Source of the DNA: CAZCBN01 sp964496975
GTDB lineage: Bacteria; Planctomycetota; Phycisphaerae; Phycisphaerales; UBA1924
Assembly: GCA_964496975.1 (NCBI GenBank)
Contig: CAZCBN010000006.1
Coordinates: forward strand, 1-50,213
Direction of reading: 5' to 3'
DNA length: 50,213 bases
In this document: positions 18,546 through 27,521 of the stretch, in pieces
Layout: each line of letters begins with the position of its first letter
How positions within the stretch are numbered: the stretch's first letter is position 1
Notes under the pieces: generated by a model
Told to the model about the DNA's origin: nothing
What the model saw: the letters and a program-made list of their open reading frames with translations, nothing else
Databases searched by the model: none
Position numbers and translations under genes: made by a program

Positions 18546-19577
18546 TCACATCGGGTTGGGCGCCTTGGCCGACGCCGGCGGCGCCGTGGTCTCACGCACC
18601 TCAAACCACGCCTCGACGCTCATCTGAACCGGTTCCTGCGCCGCCCCTTCGATCACCTGCCGCAGATGCGTCACCGCGGCTCGACCGATCGCGGCCGTGT
18701 CCTGGCACACCGCGGTCATCTTCGGCACCGACATCAGGCGAAGGTCGTCGTCGTCAAAGCCGACGACCGACAGATCCTCGGGGATGCGCACCCCCGCCGC
18801 CCGCGCGTCGTTAATCAGCCCGACGCCCAGGTACGGGTCCGTCACAAACACCGCCGTCGGCCTCGGGCTCATCGCCAGCAGCTTCCGCAGCAGCACGCCC
18901 CCGTTCGCCAGCGTCGCCGGCATCTGGATGCGGTCCGTCGCGCTCGCCTCGAGCCCGTTCGCCGTCAACGCTTCGCGCCACCCCTCGATGCGGTCGTGGT
19001 GGTCCGTCGTCAGCACGTTGTTCACGCAGATTGGGATCCGGCGATGGCCGAGCGAGATCAGGTGCTCCACACCCTCCCGCGCCCCGCGCCGGGACGACCC
19101 GCTGATGTACGACACCGACGACTTCGTCGGCCGCTCGCCCAGCATCACCACCGGAACGCCGTCCGCCGCGATCCGCTCGCAGAGGTGCAGCGTCGTGTCG
19201 TCGCTCCGGAGAATCGCCGCCGAGATCCCCCGGCGACGGAAAAACGACGCGTAGCTCTCATCCGCCCGGAGACGACGCCGAAGATCCACCACCGTGACCT
19301 CGAAGTCATGCTCCGCCATGCACTGGGTCAGCCCACGCATCAGGGCGGCGTCGAACGGAGACTTCATCCCGAGCCAAACAGCGCCCGGGTACACAAGCCC
19401 GATCCGCTGAACGTCCACGTCCCCGCCATTTTCAGGGGTGGCGTACCCCAGACTTTGTGCGGCCCGAAGCACCCGTTCCCGCGTCTTCTCGTTCACCTGG
19501 GGGTGCGAGTTCAACGCCCTGGAAACGGTTGCGGTCGAGACGCCGGATCGTGTCGCAATGTCTCGCAGAGAGGTCAT
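18546..19577 (-). CDS. LacI/GalR-family transcriptional regulator
   Basis: A 343-residue DNA-binding regulator. Residues 2-48 form the LacI helix-turn-helix and hinge: SLRDIATRSGVSTATVSRAL, then VNEKTRERVLRAAQSLGY. The remainder is a periplasmic-binding-protein-like effector domain, with FEVTVVDLRR and the typical PEDLSVVGFDDDDL late in the protein. It is divergent from the GH10 gene, and its upstream region holds a repeated TTGCA motif, so it probably controls itself and GH10. Similar motifs upstream of GH115-GH43, the esterase and xylB suggest that it controls the whole locus. The inducer is likely xylose or a xylo-oligosaccharide; this is inferred from context only. Confidence 0.93.
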   Translation of the reverse strand: MTSLRDIATRSGVSTATVSRALNSHPQVNEKTRERVLRAAQSLGYATPENGGDVDVQRIGLVYPGAVWLGMKSPFDAALMRGLTQCMAEHDFEVTVVDLRRRLRADESYASFFRRRGISAAILRSDDTTLHLCERIAADGVPVVMLGERPTKSSVSYISGSSRRGAREGVEHLISLGHRRIPICVNNVLTTDHHDRIEGWREALTANGLEASATDRIQMPATLANGGVLLRKLLAMSPRPTAVFVTDPYLGVGLINDARAAGVRIPEDLSVVGFDDDDLRLMSVPKMTAVCQDTAAIGRAAVTHLRQVIEGAAQEPVQMSVEAWFEVRETTAPPASAKAPNPM

Positions 19578-19591
19578 CTGAAATCTCTTTC

Positions 19592-19608
19592 TTGCAGCAA
19601 TGTTGCAA
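19592..19608. promoter_or_regulatory. TTGCA-N7-TGCAA motif between lacI and GH10, candidate operator
   Basis: TTGCA at 19592-19596 and TGCAA at 19604-19608 lie 15-31 bp upstream of the lacI start in the divergent lacI/GH10 region (19578-19716). As direct repeats, TTGC occurs at 19592 and 19603, spaced 11 bp as in the esterase upstream region. A further set (TTGC at 19780, 19791 and 19801) lies inside the signal-peptide part of GH10 and may be chance. Confidence 0.45.
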
Positions 19609-19716
19609 TGACTGTATCGTCAGATCAAGGGCCAACCGCCCGGGAAGTCGAAAATCGCGCAGAATTCTGATACCGTTTACCACCGAACCTTTCACGCTAT
19701 CCTTAAAGGGCACACC

Positions 19717-21690
19717 GTGAACCAGACAAACAACGACCCGTGGCCACGGCCCAGGAAGACCCGGTGTCCCATGCGATGCTTGCAAAGTCGTTGCAGTCCG
19801 TTGCGGCATCCGCTCGCCCGGCCGCAAGCCGCCCTCCGAGCCCCCGCCGCCGTCGCCCTTGCCGCGCTCGCCATGACCGGTCCGTGTGCAACAGCGCAGG
19901 ATGCACTGGCCAACCCCGGCTTTGAGGCAGGCATTTCCCCCTGGTTCCCCACCGGTACCGCCTCGCTCACCCTCTCGCCCGACGCCCGAAACGGGGCCAC
20001 GTCCCTCTTGGTGTCGGGGCGCACAAATGGGTGGAACGCGGCGAACCAGAACATTCTCCTCACATTCCAGGGCACCCGCACCTACGAGTTCGCGGCCTGG
20101 GTCAAGCTGCTGCAACCTTCGTCGGCGCCTGTGGCGCTCACGCTGCGGATCGAGGACGCGCAAGGATTGCGCTTTGTTCGGGTGGCCCAGAGCAACCTGG
20201 ACGTGGGCGTCTGGCAGCGCGTCGCCGACTATGCCCGGGTGCCGGTGACGCCCCCGGTGACCACGGTGCAGTTTTACATCGAGGGCCCGCCGGCGGGGGT
20301 GTCGTACCTGGTTGACGACGCGACGGTGCGCGCGATCGACACGTACGACTGGCGTGCGTCGGCGCAGGCGGGCATCGAGGCAAACCGCATGGACGACCTG
20401 CGCGTCGTGGTCGTCGATCAGGACGGGCTTCCGCGGCCCGGCGCCTCGGTCGCGGTGGCCCAGCGGTCGCGCGGCTTCCGATTCGGCTCGGCTGTCGCTG
20501 CGCCCGAGCTTGGCAACCCGCAGTACCGGGAGTACTTCCTCGAGCGCTTCAACATGGCGACGCCCGAGAACGCCTGGAAGTGGGAGGCGAACGAGTTCGC
20601 CCGCGACTTTGAGTCGTACCGCGACGCGGACATCTTTCGCGACTTCTGCCTTGACAACAACATCCGCATCCACGGGCACAACGTGCTCTGGGCCGTGCAG
20701 GAGTTTGTCCCGGACTGGGTGCAGCAACTCCCCGCGGCGGACCTGCCCGGCGAGGTGACCGAGCGTGTGCGCAGCATCGTGACGCGGTACCGGGGCCTTG
20801 TCGACGCGTGGGACGTGAACAACGAGATGCTGCACGGCTCGTTCTTCGCCGACCGGCTCGGCCCCGGCTTTCGCCCGCAGCTCTTCGTCGACGTCGCGGC
20901 GCTGGACCCGGCGCCGCCGCTGTATGTGAACGACTACAACATCCTCACCGGCACGCTCACCGAGGCGTACCTGCGGCAGATCGAGGAGCTCCGGGCGGCG
21001 GGCGCCCCGATCGGCGGCATCGGAGTGCAGGGGCACTACAACCAGCAGCCGCTGGATCCGTTCGTCCTCCGCGCGAAGCTCGACCGCCTCGCGCAGGCCG
21101 GGCTCCCGATCCGCATCACCGAGTACGACTACATCCGCACGGGCGCGAGCGACCTGGAGCGTGCGGACGCGCTGGAGGCGATGTACCGCGTGTCCTTCTC
21201 GCATCCGTCTGTTGAGGCCGTTTCGCTCTGGGGCTTCTGGGCGGGGCGGCACTGGCGCGGGCCGCAGGCGGCGCTGGTCGATCTGAACTGGGTGCAGAAC
21301 GCCGTCGGCGATCGGCTCGACGCCCTGCTCAGCGAATGGTGGACCGCGGAGACGGCGCAGACGAATGCCGAGGGCGTCGCGGTCGTCCGCGCGTTCCACG
21401 GCGAGCACGACATCACGGTGACGGCGGCCGACGGTGCGGCGGCGGACGTGGTCCGTGTGGCGCTCGTCGAGGGTGGGGGGGCGGTGGAGGTGCGCGTGGA
21501 GCTGCCGATCGCCCCGTGCAACGCGGCGGACCTCGCCCCGCCGCGCGGCGTGCTCGGCACCGAGGATGTGTTGGCCCTGCTCGCCACGGTGGCGTCGGGC
21601 GACGCCGCCGCGGACCTGGACGGCGACGGCGAGCCGACCATGCTCGACGTGCTCGCGGGTCTTGCCTCGTACGACGTCGGATGTCCCTGA
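19717..21690 (+). CDS. Secreted GH10 endo-1,4-beta-xylanase with N-terminal CBM and dockerin-like C-terminus
   Basis: A protein of 657 residues from GTG 19717; ATG 19771 is an alternative that shortens the N-terminus to a more normal signal peptide (hydrophobic stretch ending near ATAQ). Residues about 65-205 form a CBM4/9/22-like domain starting NPGFEAGISPWFP. The GH10 barrel spans about 235-560, with MATPENAWKWE, IRIHGHNVLWAVQ, the acid/base E370 in WDVNNEM and the nucleophile E469 in RITEYDY (numbered from the GTG). The tail has two dockerin-like repeats, the second with DLDGDGEPTMLDVLAGL, ending DVGCP. GH10 enzymes cut the xylan main chain. It runs divergently from lacI and is followed 101 bp later by GH3, likely in one operon. 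Confidence 0.95.
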   Translation: MNQTNNDPWPRPRKTRCPMRCLQSRCSPLRHPLARPQAALRAPAAVALAALAMTGPCATAQDALANPGFEAGISPWFPTGTASLTLSPDARNGATSLLVSGRTNGWNAANQNILLTFQGTRTYEFAAWVKLLQPSSAPVALTLRIEDAQGLRFVRVAQSNLDVGVWQRVADYARVPVTPPVTTVQFYIEGPPAGVSYLVDDATVRAIDTYDWRASAQAGIEANRMDDLRVVVVDQDGLPRPGASVAVAQRSRGFRFGSAVAAPELGNPQYREYFLERFNMATPENAWKWEANEFARDFESYRDADIFRDFCLDNNIRIHGHNVLWAVQEFVPDWVQQLPAADLPGEVTERVRSIVTRYRGLVDAWDVNNEMLHGSFFADRLGPGFRPQLFVDVAALDPAPPLYVNDYNILTGTLTEAYLRQIEELRAAGAPIGGIGVQGHYNQQPLDPFVLRAKLDRLAQAGLPIRITEYDYIRTGASDLERADALEAMYRVSFSHPSVEAVSLWGFWAGRHWRGPQAALVDLNWVQNAVGDRLDALLSEWWTAETAQTNAEGVAVVRAFHGEHDITVTAADGAAADVVRVALVEGGGAVEVRVELPIAPCNAADLAPPRGVLGTEDVLALLATVASGDAAADLDGDGEPTMLDVLAGLASYDVGCP

Positions 21691-21791
21691 GCGGGCGTGA
21701 CGCCCGAGTTGCCCGCCGCCCGACGGGGTGCGCTGGCCGGCCCAGAACACGGCGGCGCGAGAACGCCGACGGCATGAAGGAGTGACGCGGA

Positions 21792-23951
21792 ATGCAGGGC
21801 GTGCAGCAGACCACATCGCCGGTGTACCTCGACCCCGCCGCCCCCATCGGCGCCCGGGTCGCGGACCTGCTCGGCAAAATGACGCTCAAGGAGAAGACCT
21901 CGCAGATGCTCCACGAGGCGCCGGCGATCCCGCGGCTCGGGGTGCCCGAGTACAACTGGTGGAACGAGTGCCTGCACGGCGTGGGCCGCGCGGGCCGCGC
22001 CACGGTGCTGCCGCAGCCGATCCTGACCGCGGCGACGTTCGACCCGGATCTGGTGCGCCGTCTGGGCGAGATGGTCTCGCTCGAGGCGCGGGCGAAGCAC
22101 CACGCGGCGATCCGCGCGGGGCAGCGCGGGCGCTACTTCGGCCTGACCTTCTGGACGCCGAACATCAACATCTTCCGCGATCCGCGCTGGGGCCGCGGGC
22201 ACGAGACGTACGGCGAGGACCCGTTCCTGAGCGGCCAGCTCGGCGTCGCGATGGTGCGCGGGCTGCAGGGGACGGAGGAGGGGCGGTACCGCGTGGCGGT
22301 GTGCGTGAAGCACTTCGCCGTTCACTCGGGGCCTGAGCATCTGCGGCACGAGTTCGACGCCCGCGTGACGGCGAAGGACCTGGAGGAGACGTACTTCCCG
22401 CACTTCCGCGCCGTCGTTGAATCGGGCGTCGAGGGCGTCATGGCGGCGTACAACCGCGTGAACGGCGAGGCCGCGTGCGGCTCGATGTCGCTGCTCGAGG
22501 ACACGCTCCGCCGAGGCTGGGGCTTCAACGGGCACGTCGTGAGCGACTGCTGGGCGATCGACGACATCTACAAGCACCACCGCCTTGTCGAGACGCCGGC
22601 CGAGGCCGCCGCGCTGGCCGTGCGCGCGGGGTGCGACCTGTGCTGCGGCTGCACGTACGCGCACCTGATGACGGCCATCGACCGCGGCCTGGTGACCGAG
22701 GAGGAGATCAACCGCTCGGTCGCGAGGCTGCTGCGGTGCCGGTTCATGCTCGGGATGTTCGACCCGCCGGAGCGCGTCCCGCTCGCCGACACGCCGATGA
22801 GCGTCGTGGGCTGCCCGGAGCACCGAACCCTCGCGAAGGAGGCGGCGCTGAAGGGCTGCGTCCTGCTGAAGAACAACGGCGTGCTCCCGCTCAAGACGCG
22901 GCTCGACAAGATCATGGTGACGGGCCACAACGCCGCGTCGGTCGACACGCTGCTGGGCAACTACTTCGGCCTGCCCGTGCACGCCGAAACGATCGTGGAG
23001 GGCATCGGCGCTGCCGTCTCGCCCGGCACGAGCGTGCAGTACCTGCGCGGCACGCGGTTGGACCGCCCCTCGCTCCACGAAAAGAACTGGATCTACTTCG
23101 AGACGAAGACGGCCGACGCGACCGTCGCCTGCCTGGGCCTCTCCCCGCTGATGGAGGGCGAAGAGGGCGAGTGCGTCGCCTCCGCCTCGGGCGGCGACCG
23201 CGACGAGCTGGGCCTGCCCCCGCACCAGGTCGAGTTCCTCCGCAGGCTCCGCGAGCCTGGGACGCCGCTCATCGTGTTGCTCGCGGGCGGCTCCGCGATC
23301 ATCCAGCCCGAGGTCTACGAGCTCGCCGACGCGCTGATGTGGATCGGCTACCCGGGCGAGGCCGGCGGCGGCGCCATCGCCGACCTGCTCTTCGGCCGGA
23401 CCAGCCCGTCGGGCCGCATGCCGTTCACCACGCCGATGGCGGCCTCGGACCTGCCGCCGTTCGACGATTACCGCATCGCCGGCAGCGGCCGGACGTACCG
23501 CTACGCGGACAAGGAGCCGCTGTACCCCTTCGGCTTCGGCCTCTCGTACACGACGTTCCGCTACGAGTCGGTGCGCCTGCAGTGGGACCGCGTGAGCGTT
23601 CCCAAGCTGCAGGAGGTCGGGGGCCTCTTGGTTTCGGTGACGGTCATGAACGCGGGCGAGGTGGAGGCGGATGAGGTGGTCCAGGTCTACGTGCGCGATG
23701 TCGCCGCCTCGTGCGTCGCACCGCGGCACCAGCTCTCCGGCATCGCCCGCATCACGCTGAGCCCGGGGCAGCGGATGACCATCGACATCCACGTCCCCGC
23801 GTCGCAGTTCGAACTGGTGCTGGAAAACGGCTCACGCGTCATCGAGCCGGGCGAGTTCGAGGTCATCGCCGCCGGGGCCTGCCCCGTGCCGCGCTCCGAG
23901 GCGCTCGGCGCCTCGGCACCGATCAGCGCACGGCTGACGGTGGTCGGCTGA
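21792..23951 (+). CDS. GH3 beta-glycosidase, probable beta-xylosidase, no signal peptide
   Basis: A 719-residue GH3 enzyme preceded by AAGGAG at 21777-21782. The N-terminal barrel includes YNWWNECLHGVGRAG, FWTPNINIFRDPRWGRGHET followed by YGEDP, CVKHFAVHSGPE and VMAAYNRVNG; the nucleophile is D252 in HVVSDCW. The second domain starts near LLKNNGVLPLKT, and a C-terminal fibronectin-like domain follows LYPFGFGLSYTTF. The WNE, RDPRWGRG and YGEDP set is typical of the GH3 branch containing plant and bacterial beta-xylosidases and arabinofuranosidases. There is no signal peptide, so the enzyme should act in the cytoplasm on imported xylo-oligosaccharides, releasing xylose for XylA. Confidence 0.93.
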   Translation: MQGVQQTTSPVYLDPAAPIGARVADLLGKMTLKEKTSQMLHEAPAIPRLGVPEYNWWNECLHGVGRAGRATVLPQPILTAATFDPDLVRRLGEMVSLEARAKHHAAIRAGQRGRYFGLTFWTPNINIFRDPRWGRGHETYGEDPFLSGQLGVAMVRGLQGTEEGRYRVAVCVKHFAVHSGPEHLRHEFDARVTAKDLEETYFPHFRAVVESGVEGVMAAYNRVNGEAACGSMSLLEDTLRRGWGFNGHVVSDCWAIDDIYKHHRLVETPAEAAALAVRAGCDLCCGCTYAHLMTAIDRGLVTEEEINRSVARLLRCRFMLGMFDPPERVPLADTPMSVVGCPEHRTLAKEAALKGCVLLKNNGVLPLKTRLDKIMVTGHNAASVDTLLGNYFGLPVHAETIVEGIGAAVSPGTSVQYLRGTRLDRPSLHEKNWIYFETKTADATVACLGLSPLMEGEEGECVASASGGDRDELGLPPHQVEFLRRLREPGTPLIVLLAGGSAIIQPEVYELADALMWIGYPGEAGGGAIADLLFGRTSPSGRMPFTTPMAASDLPPFDDYRIAGSGRTYRYADKEPLYPFGFGLSYTTFRYESVRLQWDRVSVPKLQEVGGLLVSVTVMNAGEVEADEVVQVYVRDVAASCVAPRHQLSGIARITLSPGQRMTIDIHVPASQFELVLENGSRVIEPGEFEVIAAGACPVPRSEALGASAPISARLTVVG

Positions 23952-24190
23952 CGGACGCCTCGGCGTGCCGCGGGCCCGCGCCGCGTGGCCATCGGCCAGA
24001 ACGCACGCGGCGCTCCGTGGTGCGCCCCGCAGACGCCCGATCGCGTGTCGTGCCGCGCGATCGCCAGCGGCGGGCTCGCGCCCGTCTCTGGCTCGGGACA
24101 GGGCAGCACGGACGCGAGCGCGACGGACGGCCAGCACGCCGCATCGGGCGAAAGCCACGCGGGCGGCAGAGACGCGTTGCGCGTGGTGCA

Positions 24191-26686
24191 TCAGGGCCCC
24201 GGCGCGGGACGCCAGCGTGCGGCGTCCTCGGGGCGGTCCCACGCCTCGTACAGATCCGCGAGCGCCCGGACCGCAGCCTGTGTGCGCCGGTCGCCGTCGC
24301 CGAGGGTCGCGAGGAAGATGCGGTGGGCCTCGAGCAGGTCCGGCTCAGCGTCCGCATGCCGGCCGAGGCGCGTGCAAGCGATGCCCCGACGGGTCAGCAA
24401 CTGCCCGACCACGTGGTCCTCGGCGAGTCGGCCGTAGATCCGCAGCGCCTCGTCGAGGGCGGGCAGGGCTCGTTCGGCATCGCCGGCCTCCAGATGGAAG
24501 GCCGCGAGGTTGTTGAGCGTCACGCCGATGTCAGGGTGATCCGGCGGCAGCAGCCTGCGTCGGAGGTCGAGCGCCCGCTGCGTGACCTCGGCGGCCTTGT
24601 CCATCTCCTTCAGGTGGTAATGGCAGAACCCCATGTTGGTGAGCGTCGTCGCGACGGCCGGGTGGTTCTCTCCGAAAACCCTCACGCGCAGGGGCAGGAC
24701 ACGATCGTGAAGCGCCAGGGCCTCGTCGTATCGCTTCATATCGCCGTACACCGACGCAAGATTGTTCAGCGTCCGGATGGAGTCCATGCTCTCGATGTTC
24801 CGTGCCTCGTAGATCGCCTGGGCCTTCAGCAGAAGCCGCTCGGCCTCGGGGAAGTCCTCCAGGTCCGCGACGGTCGTGGCGAGGTTGTTGAGCGCGCTGG
24901 CGTACTCAACGGTGCCCGGGCCGCTCAAGCGTTCATGGAGTTGGACGACCTCATAGCCGATGTCGCGGGCCTCCGCGAAGCGGCGTGCCTGCCAGAGATT
25001 GCTCGCAAGGTCCTGCAGCGCGGACGCGGCCTCACGCGACACCTCGCCGAACTCACCGCGGTTCAGGGCCACGGACCGGGTGAGTTGGTCGCTCGCGATG
25101 TCGTGCTCACCCAGCGACGCGTACGTCTTCCCGAGGGTGCGACGCACCTCGCCCTCGATGCCTGGTTGCGTGGCGAATGGTCTATCTGCATCGAGGGAGA
25201 CAAGGGCGCGGTCCAGCACGCTGCGGACGGAGATCACCTCGCCCCGCGCGTTGCCGGGGTTGGCCTGCGAGAGCATGTCGGTGAGGAACTCGGTGACGGC
25301 GGTCGCGGCAGCGGCCTTGGTCTCTGCGGTGCGGCCCGCCTCCATCACACGCACCAGCGAGAAGACCGTGACCACCAAGCCCACCACAAGGAACGCGGCA
25401 CCGGTCAGCACGCCCGCGACCAAGCCCGTGTTGCGCCGGGCAAACTTGGTGATCTGGTACGCGGCCGACGCGGGGCGGGCCAGGATGGGCTCATCACGCA
25501 GCAGGCGCCGCAGATCATCCGCCAGCGCAGCCGCGGTGGGATAGCGGCGGTCGCGGTCCTTCTCCATCGCGCGGGAGAGGATGGTTTCCAGGTCCCGCGC
25601 AAGCGAGCGGCGGAAGCCGGGCAGCGGCCCGAGCGGGCGGGGCGAGTCGTCCCGTGTGACGCGCGCGACCTCGGCGAGCGGCTTGCCCGATGTCTCAAGC
25701 GGAGGACGGCCGGCGAGCAACTCGTACAGGATGACGCCGATCGAGTACACGTCCGTACGCGAGTCAATCGCCTCCGCATCACCCGCGAACTGCTCCGGGC
25801 TCATGTAGCCCGGCGTGCCGACGAGCAGCCCAGACTCCGTGACCGCCGTCACCGCCGGATCGGTCTCCAGCACCCGCGCCACGCCGAAGTCCAGGATCTT
25901 CGGCTGCGGCCCCCGCGGCCGCAGGCGATCGGTCGAGGCGCCGTGTCCCGAAGTCGGAGGCAGGCCGAACGAGGATCCGCCGTCGGACGCAGCCGCCGTC
26001 GTCGCGTCGTCATCGGTGACGAGAATGTTCGCCGGCTTGAGGTCGCGGTGGATCACGCCCCGGGAGTGCGCATACTGCACCGCATCAGCGATGCGGGCCG
26101 CCAGTTCGATCCGGCCCGCGACATCGAGGTTCATCTCGCGCGCGGCGTCCATGAGCCGCGGGCCCCGGACGTATTCCATCGCGAAGTACGCGGCCGGGCC
26201 CTCGCGGGTCGCCGACGTCCCCGCCTCATAAATCCGCGTGATGCCCGGGTGCTCGAGCCGGCCCAGCACGCGGATCTCGCGCTCGAACCTGACGCGGACC
26301 TCGCGCGATCGCATGTCCATCCGGACCAGCTTCACCGCCACCTCGCGGTGCGGGCTGGACTGCTCGGCGAGATAGACCACGCCCATGCCGCCCCGGCCGA
26401 TCAGACGCTTGACGGCGTACGGGCCGATGCGTTCCGGGAGGGCGGCCTCGTCGTCGGCATGCGGCCGCACGGAGAACGGCATTCCGAGCGCCGTCGACTC
26501 TTCGACGCGATCATCCGCGCGCAGCAGTCCGAGCACCGCGTCGCGCACGGCGTCGTTGCCGACGCAGCGTGACTCAACGAACGCCCGACGCTCGGCGGTC
26601 TCGCGCTCGCACGCGGCGTCGAAGACCGCTCGGATCTGCGCGAAGTCTTCGGGTCGCGTCGTCGCTGGGCGATCGGGCGCGTTCAC
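24191..26686 (-). CDS. Membrane-anchored Ser/Thr protein kinase with C-terminal TPR repeats
   Basis: An 831-residue protein. Residues about 88-380 form a Hanks-type kinase: GRGGMGVVYLAEQ, the lysine in VAVKLV, HRDLKPANILV, DFGVARV and GTPGYMSPEQF. Between the catalytic loop and DFG there is an unusual insertion of about 33 Ser/Gly/Pro-rich residues. One membrane segment lies at about 422-447 (LVAGVLTGAAFLVVGLVV). The outside or periplasmic part (about 530-820) has at least six TPR-type repeats, for example YASALNNLATTVADLEDFPE and VATTLTNMGFCHYHLKEMDK. The GTG start overlaps the stop of the upstream ECF sigma gene by GTGA. This arrangement is frequent in planctomycetes. The kinase may act on signalling through the sigma factor, but targets are unknown. 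Confidence 0.93.
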   Translation of the reverse strand: MNAPDRPATTRPEDFAQIRAVFDAACERETAERRAFVESRCVGNDAVRDAVLGLLRADDRVEESTALGMPFSVRPHADDEAALPERIGPYAVKRLIGRGGMGVVYLAEQSSPHREVAVKLVRMDMRSREVRVRFEREIRVLGRLEHPGITRIYEAGTSATREGPAAYFAMEYVRGPRLMDAAREMNLDVAGRIELAARIADAVQYAHSRGVIHRDLKPANILVTDDDATTAAASDGGSSFGLPPTSGHGASTDRLRPRGPQPKILDFGVARVLETDPAVTAVTESGLLVGTPGYMSPEQFAGDAEAIDSRTDVYSIGVILYELLAGRPPLETSGKPLAEVARVTRDDSPRPLGPLPGFRRSLARDLETILSRAMEKDRDRRYPTAAALADDLRRLLRDEPILARPASAAYQITKFARRNTGLVAGVLTGAAFLVVGLVVTVFSLVRVMEAGRTAETKAAAATAVTEFLTDMLSQANPGNARGEVISVRSVLDRALVSLDADRPFATQPGIEGEVRRTLGKTYASLGEHDIASDQLTRSVALNRGEFGEVSREAASALQDLASNLWQARRFAEARDIGYEVVQLHERLSGPGTVEYASALNNLATTVADLEDFPEAERLLLKAQAIYEARNIESMDSIRTLNNLASVYGDMKRYDEALALHDRVLPLRVRVFGENHPAVATTLTNMGFCHYHLKEMDKAAEVTQRALDLRRRLLPPDHPDIGVTLNNLAAFHLEAGDAERALPALDEALRIYGRLAEDHVVGQLLTRRGIACTRLGRHADAEPDLLEAHRIFLATLGDGDRRTQAAVRALADLYEAWDRPEDAARWRPAPGP

Positions 26687-27252
26687 GGCCTCAGTTCCTT
26701 CTCAAGCCATGCGCGCAGGAACCGCGTGTCGGACTCGATGGTCCGCTCGGAAACGCCTTCGAACTCCGCCGTCTGCCGGACGGAGAGCCCGGCGAGGAAG
26801 CGCAGCTCGAAGACGCGGCCGAGCCGCGGGTCGTGCTGGGAGAGGCGAGTGAGCGTCTCATCGAGCGCAAGGGCGTCGGCGGGGTCAATCGTAATCGCGT
26901 AGCCCGACTCGTCGGTCCGCAGCAGCAAAGATGCGCCGCCGCCGCCGCCGCGTTTGATCGCACCCTTCGCTCGCGCGTGCTCGACGAGCAAGTTTCGCAT
27001 CGCCGTGGCCGCCGCGCGGATGAAGTGCTTCCGGTCGTTCCAATCCACGGCGTCTCGCCCGAGCAGCCGGACGCACAGGTCGTTCACGAGCGCCGTGGGC
27101 TGCAAGGTGTGGTCGGCCGCCTGGTCCTTGAAGAGGTTGCCCGCGACCGCGCGCAGCTCCGCGTAGGCCGCCTCCAGAAGGACGGGCAGCGCCGCCGCGT
27201 CCCCATCGCTGACGCGGCGCACCAAGTGCGTGATCTCGCCGGCGTCCGCCAT
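26683..27252 (-). CDS. ECF-type RNA polymerase sigma factor (planctomycete type, TIGR02999-like)
   Basis: A 189-residue sigma-70 family protein starting at ATG 27252 (MADAGEITHLV). Region 2 covers about residues 15-90, including LRAVAGNLFKDQAADHTLQP and RKHFIRAAATAMRNLLVEHA; region 4 covers about 125-185, with LSVRQTAEFEGVSERTIESD followed by TRFLRAWLEKEL, the helix-turn-helix that binds the -35 element. The frame is open farther upstream to 27480, but the family N-terminus fits ATG 27252. No anti-sigma gene is present; the overlapping kinase gene is the probable partner. The 270-bp region upstream, up to 27521, shows no clear gene. Confidence 0.92.
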   Translation of the reverse strand: MADAGEITHLVRRVSDGDAAALPVLLEAAYAELRAVAGNLFKDQAADHTLQPTALVNDLCVRLLGRDAVDWNDRKHFIRAAATAMRNLLVEHARAKGAIKRGGGGGASLLLRTDESGYAITIDPADALALDETLTRLSQHDPRLGRVFELRFLAGLSVRQTAEFEGVSERTIESDTRFLRAWLEKELRP

Positions 27253-27521
27253 GCGTGCGTGCCCCGTTCCTCCGCGGCCGGCGGGTCTACCGCGCCCGCC
27301 CGGAGAAAAACGCCAGTGTTCTTTGCGCCTCGCCTCGCGGGAATCCGTTCTGAGCGGTGAGCGGGAGATCTTCTCTCGTGAAATGTAGGCCCGAACAGGC
27401 CCGCACACACCGGAACAGATGCCCCGCACCAGGGCCCAATCAAGGGCCGAACTTTGGGTTCCCATGTGGGATGGAGACATCCCGTTCGACGCGTTCCCAC
27501 GACGATTTCAGGAGAAAGACG

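Noticed and set aside
19780..19804. Additional TTGC cluster (19780, 19791, 19801) as an operator
   Set aside because: It lies inside the signal-peptide coding part of GH10 from either possible start, so it may be chance; not listed as a site.
21129..23792. Long minus-strand frame opposite GH3
   Set aside because: Arg/His/Val-rich with no motif or ribosome site; it is the antisense shadow of GH3 and GH10.
23952..24190. Possible gene between GH3 and the kinase
   Set aside because: Open frames are present in several phases but none has a ribosome site, signal peptide or recognisable motif.
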